DNA of 64,000 bases from CAYLXX01 sp964484325 (GCA_964484325.1 CAZAEE010000001.1:62001-126000), one strand, 5' to 3'. Counted from the first letter of the stretch, positions 17,386 through 26,005 are shown. Translations and numbers: made by a program. The notes: generated from the sequence alone by a model not told the origin.

Positions 17386-17463
17386 ATGACATACATCGAT
17401 GATATTGAACAACTAATAAATGACCGGATGAAGAGAAAAAGACTTCCTAAAGGGAAAAAATAA
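17386..17463 (+). CDS. Possible 25-residue small protein with a strong ribosome site
   Basis: ATG 17386 is preceded by AAGGTGAT, a good anti-SD match, at a short spacing of 3-4 nt. The frame encodes 25 residues starting MTYIDDIEQLINDRMKRKRL. The N-terminal half is acidic and the C-terminal half strongly basic. It lies alone in the 269-nt gap before recA. The ribosome site is the main support. Confidence 0.45.
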   Translation: MTYIDDIEQLINDRMKRKRLPKGKK

Positions 17464-17547
17464 GAAATAGTCGCATATAATCCATTGCAAATAAATCTGA
17501 AATAATATATAACGTATGCATTAAAAAATTACAATTAATCAACTCTT

Positions 17548-18555
17548 ATGGCTACTGATAAAAACCAGAAACTTCAAGCAGTTAATTTAGCATTGGAACA
17601 AATCCAGAAACAGTTTGGTCGCGGTTCGATCATGCGCTTTGGAGAAACACCCCATGTCCCAGTTGAAATAATTCCAACTGGCATTATGCCATTGGACGTT
17701 GCGTTGGGTGTTGGTGGTATTCCTCGCGGTCGTATCATAGAGATTTATGGACCGGAAGCTTCTGGCAAAACTACAATTTGTTTATCGCTTATTGCCGAAG
17801 TTCAAAAAAAAGGCGGAGTGGCCGCATTTATTGATGCCGAGCACGCTTTGAATCCCGAGTGGGCACGAATAATCGGAGTGAATCTTGACGATCTTCTTAT
17901 TTCTCAACCAGATACAGGAGAACAAGCACTTGAGATTGCAGAAGCGTTAATACGCTCCGGTGGAGTAGATCTGGTAATCATTGACTCAGTGGCCGCACTT
18001 GTGCCTCGTGCCGAAATAGAGGGAGATATGGGAGAAGCGCAGATGGGATTGCAAGCGCGTCTTATGTCTCAAGCATTGCGAAAATTGACCGGTGTTGTTT
18101 CCAAATCAAAAACCACGATCATTTTCACCAATCAACTTCGTCTAAAAATCGGTATCATGTTTGGTAATCCCGAAACCACGTCAGGCGGCCTGGCGCTGAA
18201 ATTTTATGCCTCGATCCGTATGGATGTGAGAAAAATCGAGACGTTAAAAACTGCCAATGCAGTATATGGATCACGTCATCGGGTAAAAGTTGTGAAAAAC
18301 AAAGTGGCTCCGCCATTTAAAGAAGCAGAGTTTGTTGTAACTGCAAAAGGGATTGATCGGGAAGAAAGTTTGATTGATGCGGCCATAAACTCGGGTGTTT
18401 TTACCAAAAGCGGTTCGTTCATCAAGTATGGTGATAAGATGTTAGGTCAGGGGAGAGAAGCGGTTAAAAGTATGTTGTCAGAAGACACGAAGTTTAGTGA
18501 AAAAATCGTCAAAGAAATTGCCGAACAAGGTCAGACCAAAGAAAAGAAAAAATAA
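17548..18555 (+). CDS. recA: Recombinase RecA
   Basis: RecA is the DNA strand-exchange ATPase for recombination and SOS induction. The 335-residue product has Walker A GPEASGKTT (residues 68-76), Walker B LVIIDSVAAL and loop segments GDMGEAQMGLQARLMSQALR and FTNQLR. It is contiguous with recX (the stop codon is immediately followed by its ATG). No LexA-type palindrome like that of lexA is visible upstream. Confidence 0.97.
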   Translation: MATDKNQKLQAVNLALEQIQKQFGRGSIMRFGETPHVPVEIIPTGIMPLDVALGVGGIPRGRIIEIYGPEASGKTTICLSLIAEVQKKGGVAAFIDAEHALNPEWARIIGVNLDDLLISQPDTGEQALEIAEALIRSGGVDLVIIDSVAALVPRAEIEGDMGEAQMGLQARLMSQALRKLTGVVSKSKTTIIFTNQLRLKIGIMFGNPETTSGGLALKFYASIRMDVRKIETLKTANAVYGSRHRVKVVKNKVAPPFKEAEFVVTAKGIDREESLIDAAINSGVFTKSGSFIKYGDKMLGQGREAVKSMLSEDTKFSEKIVKEIAEQGQTKEKKK

Positions 18556-19047
18556 ATGGACGACTCCGAATTCAAAGAGCAGCTAAATAATGCCTTGAAC
18601 AAGTCATATTTTTATCTGAAGTTTCGTCCTCGTACAGAAAAAGAAGTTCGCGACTATTTACTAAAAAAAGCTGAGCGATATCACTGGCCGCGTGATGTTG
18701 TTGTTTCTGCAATTGAGCAGTTGAAATCAAGTGATTTTATCAATGATAAAAAATTTGTTACCTGGTTTGTTGATCAGAGGAATCGGACCAAACCAAAAAG
18801 TGCTTTTGCACTAAGAAATGAGTTATTTCGCTTAGGTATTTCCAAAGACTTGATTGATGAGTATTTTTCCGAGACAGAAAGTAACGAAGAGGAACTGGCG
18901 TATGAAGCATTAAGGTCGAAATGGCATCGATTCGCCAGTCTTGATAAACGAAGGCGATTCCAAAAAGCAGCCGCCTTTTTATCAAGAAGAGGATTTAGTT
19001 TTGACTCAATAAAAAAAGCAGTTAATCGCCTACAAGAAGATTCTTAA
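18556..19047 (+). CDS. recX: RecX regulatory protein
   Basis: RecX modulates RecA filaments. The 163-residue all-helical product shows the three-helix repeats of the family (FRPRTEKEVRDYLLKKA; RNELFRLGISKDLIDEYF; KAAAFLSRRGFSFDSIKKAV). It starts directly at the recA stop. Its 3' end overlaps the convergent greA by 26 nt. Confidence 0.9.
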   Translation: MDDSEFKEQLNNALNKSYFYLKFRPRTEKEVRDYLLKKAERYHWPRDVVVSAIEQLKSSDFINDKKFVTWFVDQRNRTKPKSAFALRNELFRLGISKDLIDEYFSETESNEEELAYEALRSKWHRFASLDKRRRFQKAAAFLSRRGFSFDSIKKAVNRLQEDS

Positions 19048-19498
19048 ATTTGACAATTGTATATTCCTTAACGCCAGTTGGTGTCTGAACCGATACACGA
19101 CCTTCTTTTTTTCCCATTAAGGCGCGGCCAACGGGTGAATTGGGTGAAATTTTACCCTGTTGTGGGTCGGCCTCATAATCACCGACAATTTTATACGTGT
19201 AAGTATTTTCTCCATCCGTCACTTCAACGGCTGAGCCTATATCTATAGCATCTGTTTTAGTTTTCTGAATAATTTCTGCACGCTTTGTAATTTTATTAAT
19301 ATGGCGGATTCTACTATCGATTGACGAAAGTTTCTGTTTACCGACTTTGTAAGCTGCATTCTCACTCCGATCTCCCATCTCAGCCGCGCGAGACACTTCT
19401 TGCACCGCCTCTTTTCGAGATTCTTGAAGTTTCCTCAGCTCTTCCAACAATTCCTCATACCCTTCTTTTGTGAAGCGCACAGTTCTTGTATTTCTCAT
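19022..19498 (-). CDS. greA: Transcription elongation factor GreA
   Basis: GreA stimulates RNA cleavage by backtracked RNA polymerase. The 158-residue product has the N-terminal coiled coil (FTKEGYEELLEELRKLQ), the conserved GDRSENAAY tip and the C-terminal FKBP-like domain (SPVGRALMGKKEGRVS). I chose ATG 19498: TATACT (19510-19505) ends 6 nt before it, and 158 residues is the family length. Confidence 0.95.
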   Translation of the reverse strand: MRNTRTVRFTKEGYEELLEELRKLQESRKEAVQEVSRAAEMGDRSENAAYKVGKQKLSSIDSRIRHINKITKRAEIIQKTKTDAIDIGSAVEVTDGENTYTYKIVGDYEADPQQGKISPNSPVGRALMGKKEGRVSVQTPTGVKEYTIVKFKNLLVGD

Positions 19499-19524
19499 AT
19501 TGATAGTATAATCCACATTTCCGA

Positions 19525-19553
19525 TTGAAGAATCGGATAAAAGAGAGTACAAT
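19525..19553 (+). promoter_or_regulatory. rny promoter
   Basis: TTGAAG (19525-19530), 17-nt spacer, TACAAT (19548-19553). The predicted start near 19560 gives a leader of about 165 nt before rny, unusual in this otherwise leader-poor window. The greA promoter lies close by on the other strand. Confidence 0.65.
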
Positions 19554-19567
19554 AGGAACAATTAGCA

Positions 19568-19698
19568 ATTTGCTTGAAGCAAAGCAAATACAGGATACTA
19601 AGCATTCATGTTTATAAATTTTTTACCTATAAACTTATTGACTATATGAGAATAACCCGTTTCCCCCCTATCGTGATTCTCATTAGTTAATCCTGTAT
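19568..19698 (+). promoter_or_regulatory. Structured rny leader RNA with a three-way junction
   Basis: All pairings are read directly from the sequence. P0 is ATTTGCTT/AAGCAAAT (19568-19575 with 19582-19589). P1 is ATACAGGAT+ACTAA (19588-19601) with TTAGT-TA-ATCCTGTAT (19683-19698), 14 bp with a 2-nt bulge. P2 is GTTTATA/TATAAAC (19610-19616 with 19628-19634). P3 is TGAGAAT/ATTCTCA (19647-19653 with 19676-19682), stacked directly on P1. P2 and P3 branch inside P1. It matches no riboswitch class I know. Confidence 0.65.
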
Positions 19699-19725
19699 AT
19701 CGCTTCTTCAGGCTCCAATATTCCT

Positions 19726-21183
19726 ATGCTCCCTCAGTTTATCGAAAGCATCTTCCCTTCTAAAAAAAAGCAAGATGCCGAGCTTGCCAAGGTTCGCCAG
19801 CAAGCGAAAGAAATCATTCTCAAGGCGAATGAAGAGGCCCTTCATATCAAACAAGAGGCCGAGAGAGAAGCACGTAAAGCTACGTTTGAGACAGTTGATC
19901 TTGAAAAAAGACTTGCCCGACGTGAGCAGCAAATTGAAGATAAAGAAGCCCAAGTCAATCGCGAGAAAGGTCATCTTGAAGGCGAAAAACAGTCAATTGA
20001 GCTTCTAAAAAAGGATCTCGAGGAAAAGCGAGAAGGCATTCTTCATAAATTAGAAAAAGTTTCCACCATGACGAAAGACCAGGCGAAAAACCTGCTTCTT
20101 CAAGGCTGGGAAGACAAGTTGAAAGGCGAGATCGCCAAGCGTATTAAACAATCTGAAGAAGATATTAAAACCACAGTTGACGAAAAAGCCAAAGAGGCAC
20201 TGGCAGACGCCATGCGTTACGGTGCTACCGATTACGTGGCAGAGTACACCTTATCAGTAGTAAATTTGCCAAGTGAAGAGTACAAAGGTCGTATCATCGG
20301 CAAAGATGGTCGAAACATTCGTTCTTTTGAGCTGGCGACTGGAGTCGATGTTGATCTTGAGGAGGAGGGTGCCATTCGATTATCCTCGTTTGATGCAGTG
20401 CGCCGTGAAGTGGCTCGATTATCCCTTGAAAGATTGATTAAAGACGGTCGTATCCAGCCTCAGCGTATTGAAGAGATTGTTAAAAAAACCCGTGAGGAGA
20501 TTGACAAGATCATTTTCAAAGCAGGCGAAGAACTAGCTCATAAAGTAGGAGTTTTTAACCTTCCTCAGGAGTTGACTCAGATGCTGGGTCGCTTTAAATA
20601 TCGCTACTCCTATGGTCAGAACATGATTCTGCACACGCTTGAGGAAACTCGGATTGGTATTGCTTTAGCCCATGAGTTGAAAGCTGATGTTAATGTTGTC
20701 AAGCTCGGATGCTTAATGCATGATATCGGTAAAATTGTGACTGACAAAGAAGGTTCTCACGTGGAGCTGGGTGTAGAGCTACTGAAAAAACATCGATTTC
20801 CTCAGAAAATTATCGATACTGTAGCACAACACCATGAAGATACACCATTTACTTCAGTTGAGGCGGTTATTGTGTATATTGCCGATGCTGTTTCTGGCGG
20901 TCGTCCAGGCGCTCGACACGAGGATTTACAAGAGTATTTGAAGAGAATCAAGACTATCGAAGAAATTGCTAAGACTCGTAAAGGTGTTCGCGAAGCATAC
21001 GCGCTTCAGGCAGGACGTGAGCTGCGCGTGGTTGTTCAGCCAAGCGAAGTTTCCGACGACGATGCGTTAGTTCTGGCTGAGAAAATTAAAGAAGATCTCG
21101 AGAAAAAATTTGAGGTGTTCCCAGGTCAGATCAAAATCACGGTTTTACGCGAGACGCGAGCAGAGGTAACAACGAAAATTTAA
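19726..21183 (+). CDS. rny: Ribonuclease Y lacking the N-terminal membrane anchor
   Basis: RNase Y is the endonuclease that initiates mRNA decay. The 485-residue product has a long N-terminal coiled coil (residues about 15-110), a KH domain (GRIIGKDGRNI, residues 188-198) and an HD domain with His332-Asp333 (MHDIGK). The usual N-terminal transmembrane helix is absent. The protein begins MLPQFIESIFPSKKK, and an in-frame TAG upstream excludes a hidden extension with a standard start. It is probably soluble or peripherally bound. A structured leader precedes it. Confidence 0.93.
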   Translation: MLPQFIESIFPSKKKQDAELAKVRQQAKEIILKANEEALHIKQEAEREARKATFETVDLEKRLARREQQIEDKEAQVNREKGHLEGEKQSIELLKKDLEEKREGILHKLEKVSTMTKDQAKNLLLQGWEDKLKGEIAKRIKQSEEDIKTTVDEKAKEALADAMRYGATDYVAEYTLSVVNLPSEEYKGRIIGKDGRNIRSFELATGVDVDLEEEGAIRLSSFDAVRREVARLSLERLIKDGRIQPQRIEEIVKKTREEIDKIIFKAGEELAHKVGVFNLPQELTQMLGRFKYRYSYGQNMILHTLEETRIGIALAHELKADVNVVKLGCLMHDIGKIVTDKEGSHVELGVELLKKHRFPQKIIDTVAQHHEDTPFTSVEAVIVYIADAVSGGRPGARHEDLQEYLKRIKTIEEIAKTRKGVREAYALQAGRELRVVVQPSEVSDDDALVLAEKIKEDLEKKFEVFPGQIKITVLRETRAEVTTKI

Positions 21184-21288
21184 TAAAAAATGACCAAATT
21201 GGCAGAGGCATTTATTGCCATCAATTTGCCTTATTGCAAAGCTCTAAATTTGATACAGATTGTTACAATAAGATATTCTTAATACGGA

Positions 21289-21317
21289 TTGACACAAGGC
21301 CCAAAACTCTCTATTCT
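21289..21317 (+). promoter_or_regulatory. Consensus promoter upstream of HU
   Basis: TTGACA (21289-21294), exact 17-nt spacer, TATTCT (21312-21317). Six nt later is the ATG of the small ORF at 21324, and the HU gene starts at 21412. Confidence 0.8.
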
Positions 21318-21323
21318 TAATTT

Positions 21324-21467
21324 ATGGTGGTAAAAAAAACAATTCCACTTATAGACGCCTTTCGGGGCCATATAAATTTCTTAGAGAGAAAGGGGGCGAG
21401 AAAGATATTATATGACAAAAGCAGACCTAGTCGCTCAAGTAACCAAAAAAGCTGGTCTCACCAGTAA
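21324..21467 (+). CDS. Candidate leaderless upstream ORF overlapping the HU gene
   Basis: The ATG lies exactly 6 nt after the -10 box of a consensus promoter. The frame encodes 47 residues (start MVVKKTIPLIDAFRGHINFL) and runs 56 nt into the HU gene in another frame. It may be translated as a leaderless peptide and affect HU translation, or be chance. No family is assigned. Confidence 0.45.
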   Translation: MVVKKTIPLIDAFRGHINFLERKGARKILYDKSRPSRSSNQKSWSHQ

Positions 21468-21684
21468 AGCTGCAAAAGATGCAGTGAATGCTGTCTTTGG
21501 ATCAGTCACCGATGCTTTAAAACGCGGTGAAAAAGTAGTTGTTACAGGCTTTGGAACCTTTATGGTTCGCAAACGAGCCTCAAGAAAGGGACGCAATCCT
21601 CAAACCGGCGCTGAGATTCAAATCCCTTCCACAAAAACTCCAGGTTTTACGGCTGGAAAAAGTCTGAAACGCATTATAAAATGA
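21412..21684 (+). CDS. hup: HU-family DNA-binding protein
   Basis: A nucleoid-associated dimeric protein. The 90-residue product shows MTKADLVAQVTKKAGL at the N-terminus, GFGTFMVRKR and the arm segment GRNPQTGAEIQIP, all typical of HU. AAAGGGGG lies about 17 nt upstream of the start, which is far for an SD. A strong terminator follows. Confidence 0.95.
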   Translation: MTKADLVAQVTKKAGLTSKAAKDAVNAVFGSVTDALKRGEKVVVTGFGTFMVRKRASRKGRNPQTGAEIQIPSTKTPGFTAGKSLKRIIK

Positions 21685-21700
21685 TATTCAGCTTAGACGT

Positions 21701-21732
21701 CCTCCGACTTTTATGTCGGAGGATTGTTTTTT
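21701..21732 (+). terminator. Intrinsic terminator after HU
   Basis: CCTCCGAC (21701-21708), loop TTTTAT, GTCGGAGG (21715-21722), then ATTGTTTTTT. A perfect 8-bp stem with a U-rich tail. Confidence 0.92.
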
Positions 21733-21759
21733 AGCCCCAAAGTTGATATAATGCTATTT

Positions 21760-22311
21760 ATGAAGAAGGCCTTTCTGATAACCTTTGCTATTCTTTTGGT
21801 CCTTTTCCTCTCTCTGCCATTTTTTTACATCTTAAGTCCGGCTACTAGTTCTCAAATTGCCGATACCAGTGACGATGGAGTCATGTATACACTACCATTT
21901 CCCGGTATTTTACCCGATCACCCGCTCTATTTCATGAAGGCAGCTCGCGACAAAATCATGGAGTTTACAACCCGCAATAATACTGAGAAGGCGAAAGAAT
22001 ATCTTTTACTATCTGATAAACGGGCAGCTATGGCGATAATGTTAGCTAAAAAAGGTAAAAATGAGCTTGCCATAACAACGTTTTCCAAAGGTGAAAAGTA
22101 TGCTCTGAAGATTCCACCACTTTTATTGGCTTCAAAAAAACAAGGCGTATCTTACTCAGAAGAAACGGTGACTACTTTGAAACAAAGCAACTTAAAACAT
22201 AAAGAACTTCTTGATACGTTGCTTAAACAGATGCCAGAAGGAGAAGCTAGCTCGATTCGATTGGTTAGTGATCTTAACTCCAAAGTCCGTAAACAGCTTC
22301 AGTCACTTTAA
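21760..22311 (+). CDS. DUF5667-type exported protein
   Basis: The 183-residue product starts with a signal or anchor helix (MKKAFLITFAILLVLFLSLP). It continues with the DUF5667 pattern: PGILPDHPLYFMKAARDKI, then helices rich in Ala/Lys/Leu (LLLSDKRAAMAIMLAKKG). The domain function is unknown. The start is ATG 21760, with TATAAT ending 7 nt upstream. Confidence 0.82.
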   Translation: MKKAFLITFAILLVLFLSLPFFYILSPATSSQIADTSDDGVMYTLPFPGILPDHPLYFMKAARDKIMEFTTRNNTEKAKEYLLLSDKRAAMAIMLAKKGKNELAITTFSKGEKYALKIPPLLLASKKQGVSYSEETVTTLKQSNLKHKELLDTLLKQMPEGEASSIRLVSDLNSKVRKQLQSL

Positions 22312-22401
22312 TATACAGCATGTTTAGGCTTGTTTTTTTATAGGGTGTTTGATATAGTATAGGTTCACACGTATTCAACGTGGAGGAGGATACACCGTCC
22401 G

Positions 22402-23478
22402 ATGCCCAATTCAACTACTCAATCTGCAAACATTAACCCGATGGAACTTTTACTTCAACAAGTTTCCCCAGCTTCAGTTAGAAAAGGCGAGGAGATTTCG
22501 GCCAAAATTGTTTCCATCTCTAAAAAAGGCATTTTCTTCGATGTCGGAGCGAAAGCTTTAGCTGTTCTGGGAGAAAAAGAAGGCAAAGAGATCGCCACCT
22601 ATCTTCCCTATTTGAAAGAGGGCGATACGGTTCGCGTGAAAATCATATCAGAAGAATCTAAAGATGGATTTCCTGTAGTTTCTATGCGCAAGTTCTTCGA
22701 TCGGGGGAAGTGGGACATTGTCAAAGAGAAAAAAGATAATGAAGAAGAAATCGAAGTGATGTGCGGAGAGTATGGCAAAGGAGGAGTTTTTATAGACTTC
22801 ATGGGAATTCGTGGAGTTATTCCTAAAATTCAGTTGGTCGGAGAGCATATGGAGCATCCCGAGAAACTTGAAGGCCAGAAAATCAAAGTTAAAGTACTTG
22901 AAGTTGACCAGGCGAAAAATAGACTCGTTGTCTCCCAAAAGGCTGCTGTCATGAAAATTTCCCAAAAAGATCTTAGAGCAAAGTTTGACAAGATTAAAGT
23001 TGGTCAAGAGTATGAGGCCAAAGTTTTGGGAGTGTCAGAATTTGGCATTTTTTGTGAAATCGATGGAGTGGAGGGACTCGTACATATATCCGAGATTTCC
23101 TGGGAAAAAGTGAGCGATGCTTCTTCCTACGTTCGTCCAGGTGAAGCCATCAAAGTTCAAGTTGTTGAAAAGAATGAAACTGATTTGAAACTTAATCTTT
23201 CATTGAAACGCCTGACAAAAGATCCTTGGTCAAAAATTGAAGAGCGCTATCCCAAAGATAAGGATGTTGAAGGCGAAGTTATTCGTAAAGAACGATATGG
23301 ATACTTTGTCCGACTTGAGCCAGGTGTTGAAGGCTTAATTCATGTAAGTAAGTTGACCGGCGAAGAAGATCTTCAAGTTGGTAAAAAAGTGAAAGCGTTT
23401 GTTGAGCGCGTCAATGCCGCAGATCGTAAAATGAGTCTTGTTCTTCCTCAGAAAGAAAAACCGATTTTATATCGATAA
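22402..23478 (+). CDS. S1-domain RNA-binding protein (ribosomal protein S1-like)
   Basis: The 358-residue product has four S1 OB-fold repeats at about residues 24-90, 107-175, 200-270 and 287-353. The best-conserved copies are GIFCEIDGVEGLVHISEIS and GYFVRLEPGVEGLIHVSKL. It is short for S1 (six repeats in E. coli) but normal for CPR and Gram-positive S1-like proteins. The promoter is TTGTTT-N17-TATAGT upstream. A CACGT/ACGTG hairpin sits just before GGAGGAGG, which is 12 nt from the ATG, a wide spacing. Confidence 0.85.
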   Translation: MPNSTTQSANINPMELLLQQVSPASVRKGEEISAKIVSISKKGIFFDVGAKALAVLGEKEGKEIATYLPYLKEGDTVRVKIISEESKDGFPVVSMRKFFDRGKWDIVKEKKDNEEEIEVMCGEYGKGGVFIDFMGIRGVIPKIQLVGEHMEHPEKLEGQKIKVKVLEVDQAKNRLVVSQKAAVMKISQKDLRAKFDKIKVGQEYEAKVLGVSEFGIFCEIDGVEGLVHISEISWEKVSDASSYVRPGEAIKVQVVEKNETDLKLNLSLKRLTKDPWSKIEERYPKDKDVEGEVIRKERYGYFVRLEPGVEGLIHVSKLTGEEDLQVGKKVKAFVERVNAADRKMSLVLPQKEKPILYR

Positions 23479-23483
23479 CTTTC

Positions 23484-24758
23484 CTAAAACCGCTTCCCAT
23501 CAACAGTCCAAATGGTATAAAGATACGAATCCATATGTCCTTCATTAAACGGGATTATTTTGCCATTTAAGATTTGATTTCTAACAAATAATTTAGTATC
23601 TGGTAGACCGCCTGAGTTTTGTTTGATCCAGTGATTTTTGCTGCCAAGATAAAAGTTGATTATCCAGAAAAAACTCAACAGGATAATCATACTGTTGAAG
23701 TGTATTTTCAAAAGTTTCTTCCCTAAATAAATCAAAATGTACAAAATACAGATAGTTGTATGAAGATAGTAATACTCAGAAAGTGTTCCGCCGTAAAGAC
23801 TAAATCCAATAATAGGTATTAAAAAAAACATCAGAACGATGTATGCAATAATCTTTTCTCTCCGTTCTTTTTCATAAAAAATCACCGTTACTATATAAAC
23901 AATTGGCAAAATAAACTGAAAAAATTTCCCGAGTATTGAAAAATTTTTACTAAATAAAACGAAATGATACGGTAATAAATACAAAAAAAATCTTAAATGA
24001 AATCCGTGATAAAAATACTGAAAAAACTCCCGATATCTTCCCGCGTCACTATTTTGTCTGATAATTTCTCCGATAACGTTGGGGACAAACCAAACAAGGT
24101 ATAATGGGATACTGAGCAATATGTATTTGAGGGCTTTTTTCTTATTTTTAAGAAATACTAAGGATAGAGGAATAATAACCGTTAGAAAAAGAGCCGTGTA
24201 GTGTGCATGAAAATACAATCCTGCGAGTATTGCTACGCTATAAAACCACCGGTACTTTTCTTCATAAATCTGAATAATGCCATAAAAAATTAGTGCCGCC
24301 AGACCGATCATCGGTGTCACGTTCCAAGCAACTTTGTTAAGAGTAATATAGTAATCGCTAAAAGTATAGATAAGTACAACCAACAGCCCGCTCTTCTTTC
24401 CGGCTAGTTTCATGATGACGTAATAAATAGCTAGGAAGTTGAAAATATTAAAAAGAATATTTAAGTAATTGGCAGAAATAGGATCAAGATTAAATAAAAA
24501 GAAAAAAATTGCTAATACATAATAGTAAAGTGGGCCGATATGAAGATGACCATTGCCTGTCCATGGTCCCTGTGTAAAAAGTTTGCCATGTACGATATCG
24601 CGGGCTATATAAGCGTCTCGTGCTTGGTCAAAACCGAAAGAGCCTTCATGCTGGATGTGGAAAAAACGTAAGTAAAAAAACACTAAGAAAATGAAAAATA
24701 AAATAATAGCACTATTTTTATCAATAACTGTCACTACTTTTGCGAGAAGGACTTTCAT
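23484..24758 (-). CDS. GT-C type glycosyltransferase (ArnT/PMT-like membrane protein)
   Basis: This polytopic protein of 424 residues has about 10-12 hydrophobic helices. An acidic first extracytoplasmic loop contains FGFDQARDAYIARDI, as in lipid-linked-sugar glycosyltransferases of the PMT/ArnT fold. The donor and acceptor are unknown. TATAAT (24770-24765) ends 6 nt before the ATG. It converges with the S1 gene with a 5-nt gap. Confidence 0.72.
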   Translation of the reverse strand: MKVLLAKVVTVIDKNSAIILFFIFLVFFYLRFFHIQHEGSFGFDQARDAYIARDIVHGKLFTQGPWTGNGHLHIGPLYYYVLAIFFFLFNLDPISANYLNILFNIFNFLAIYYVIMKLAGKKSGLLVVLIYTFSDYYITLNKVAWNVTPMIGLAALIFYGIIQIYEEKYRWFYSVAILAGLYFHAHYTALFLTVIIPLSLVFLKNKKKALKYILLSIPLYLVWFVPNVIGEIIRQNSDAGRYREFFQYFYHGFHLRFFLYLLPYHFVLFSKNFSILGKFFQFILPIVYIVTVIFYEKERREKIIAYIVLMFFLIPIIGFSLYGGTLSEYYYLHTTICILYILIYLGKKLLKIHFNSMIILLSFFWIINFYLGSKNHWIKQNSGGLPDTKLFVRNQILNGKIIPFNEGHMDSYLYTIWTVDGKRF

Positions 24759-24788
24759 TACGTCATTATACCAACTTCATTTTTCTTA

Positions 24789-24817
24789 TTGACTTTTTCC
24801 AAGCCACATATTATTGT
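24789..24817 (+). promoter_or_regulatory. Promoter of the 72-residue gene
   Basis: TTGACT (24789-24794), 17-nt spacer, TATTGT (24812-24817), then exactly 6 nt to the ATG at 24824. A clear example of a -35/-10 pair predicting a leaderless mRNA. Confidence 0.7.
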
Positions 24818-24823
24818 ATGTAG

Positions 24824-25042
24824 ATGGAAAGACAACCAAGAAAGGAAAGTATTAATAGAATTTTTAGAAGAAATACGAGAGAAGGAGCCAATCATATTTA
24901 TGCCGAAGATGATTTAAGCTGGAGTCCTTTTATAACACTCGACAATGAGTTGATCTCTTCCGAGATAAATCGTTACAAACCAAAACGAGACATTACAGAC
25001 ACGCAATATAACGGTTGCAGTGTTGATGATTTGTTGACGTAA
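24824..25042 (+). CDS. Unknown 72-residue polar protein
   Basis: A small, charged, soluble protein beginning MERQPRKESINRIFRRN. No family is recognised. It has its own good promoter and is the first gene ahead of the PrgI-VirB4 cassette, although cotranscription is not certain. Confidence 0.6.
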   Translation: MERQPRKESINRIFRRNTREGANHIYAEDDLSWSPFITLDNELISSEINRYKPKRDITDTQYNGCSVDDLLT

Positions 25043-25098
25043 TCTTTTTCCTATATTCTTCGTTTTTGACTTGCTTGTTTATGCTACACTGAAGTAAT

Positions 25099-26004
25099 AT
25101 GGAGCAGCATCCTATCCCTCGTCAAATCACAACTTTTGAGTTTAAACTGATCGGGTTTATGACCTTGAAGCAGTTTCTATATCTGGTTGTTTTCATACCG
25201 ACAGCCTTTGTGGTTTGGAAGCTTGTACCGATACCAATTGTTAATATCATTTGTGGCGCTTTAGTAGCTGGATTGGGAGTTGCTGTAGCTTTTTTGCCTA
25301 TTAACGACCGCCCAATGGATGTCTGGCTGAAAAACTTTATGAGAAGAATTACTTCACCGACGCAGTATCTGTATCATAAACAAAATAGCAGTTTAGCCTT
25401 CTTAAACGATCTGTATTTTGTAACAGATCCACATAAGATTCTTAGTCACATCGAAACTCAAGAGAAATTGACTGCGTATCTTCAGCAAACAAAGTCAAAG
25501 TCGAAAACGCAAGATGAGCCAACCATCCAAAAGAAACAACAAATTCAGACACTACTGCAAAATCCCCTTATTGCCGTTCCCCAAACCAATCAACCTGCAC
25601 AAGTTGTTACAACCGAACAATCATCTGTATCTTCGAAGGTTTCAGTAGCACAACCACCCACGCCGCACATGACGTATCGCGCAGAATCTGTTCCCTCTCC
25701 GCAACAACCCCAGATTATTCATGGACCAGCTACACATCCATTTATGACTGGGATAATAAAAAATAATAAAAAAATACCACTTCCAGGCATTCTTGTATAT
25801 ATCAAAGATCTTCAAGATAAACCAATTCGATTATTGAAGACGAATCCGCATGGAGTGTTTGCGACGTTTAACGCATTGCCACAAGGAGAATATTTTGTTG
25901 AGATGAAGGATCCAAATGGTGGCTATTTTTTTGATAGAATGAAAATAACTATAGGCGGCGCACAGCAGCCGTCTTATGAATTTTACTCAAAAGAGATCAT
26001 GTGA
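25099..26004 (+). CDS. PrgI-family protein with a C-terminal carboxypeptidase-regulatory-like domain
   Basis: PrgI/VirB3-type small membrane proteins belong to type IV secretion or conjugation machines. The first ~95 residues fit: PIPRQITTFEFKLIGFMT, two membrane helices around residues 25-65, then WLKNFMRRI. A Gln/Pro/Ser-rich linker (residues ~130-210) leads to a beta-sandwich-like domain (ILVYIKDLQDKPIRLLKTNP) as in carboxypeptidase regulatory domains. The TGA stop is followed after 1 nt by the next gene's ATG. Confidence 0.8.
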   Translation: MEQHPIPRQITTFEFKLIGFMTLKQFLYLVVFIPTAFVVWKLVPIPIVNIICGALVAGLGVAVAFLPINDRPMDVWLKNFMRRITSPTQYLYHKQNSSLAFLNDLYFVTDPHKILSHIETQEKLTAYLQQTKSKSKTQDEPTIQKKQQIQTLLQNPLIAVPQTNQPAQVVTTEQSSVSSKVSVAQPPTPHMTYRAESVPSPQQPQIIHGPATHPFMTGIIKNNKKIPLPGILVYIKDLQDKPIRLLKTNPHGVFATFNALPQGEYFVEMKDPNGGYFFDRMKITIGGAQQPSYEFYSKEIM

Positions 26005-26005
26005 T

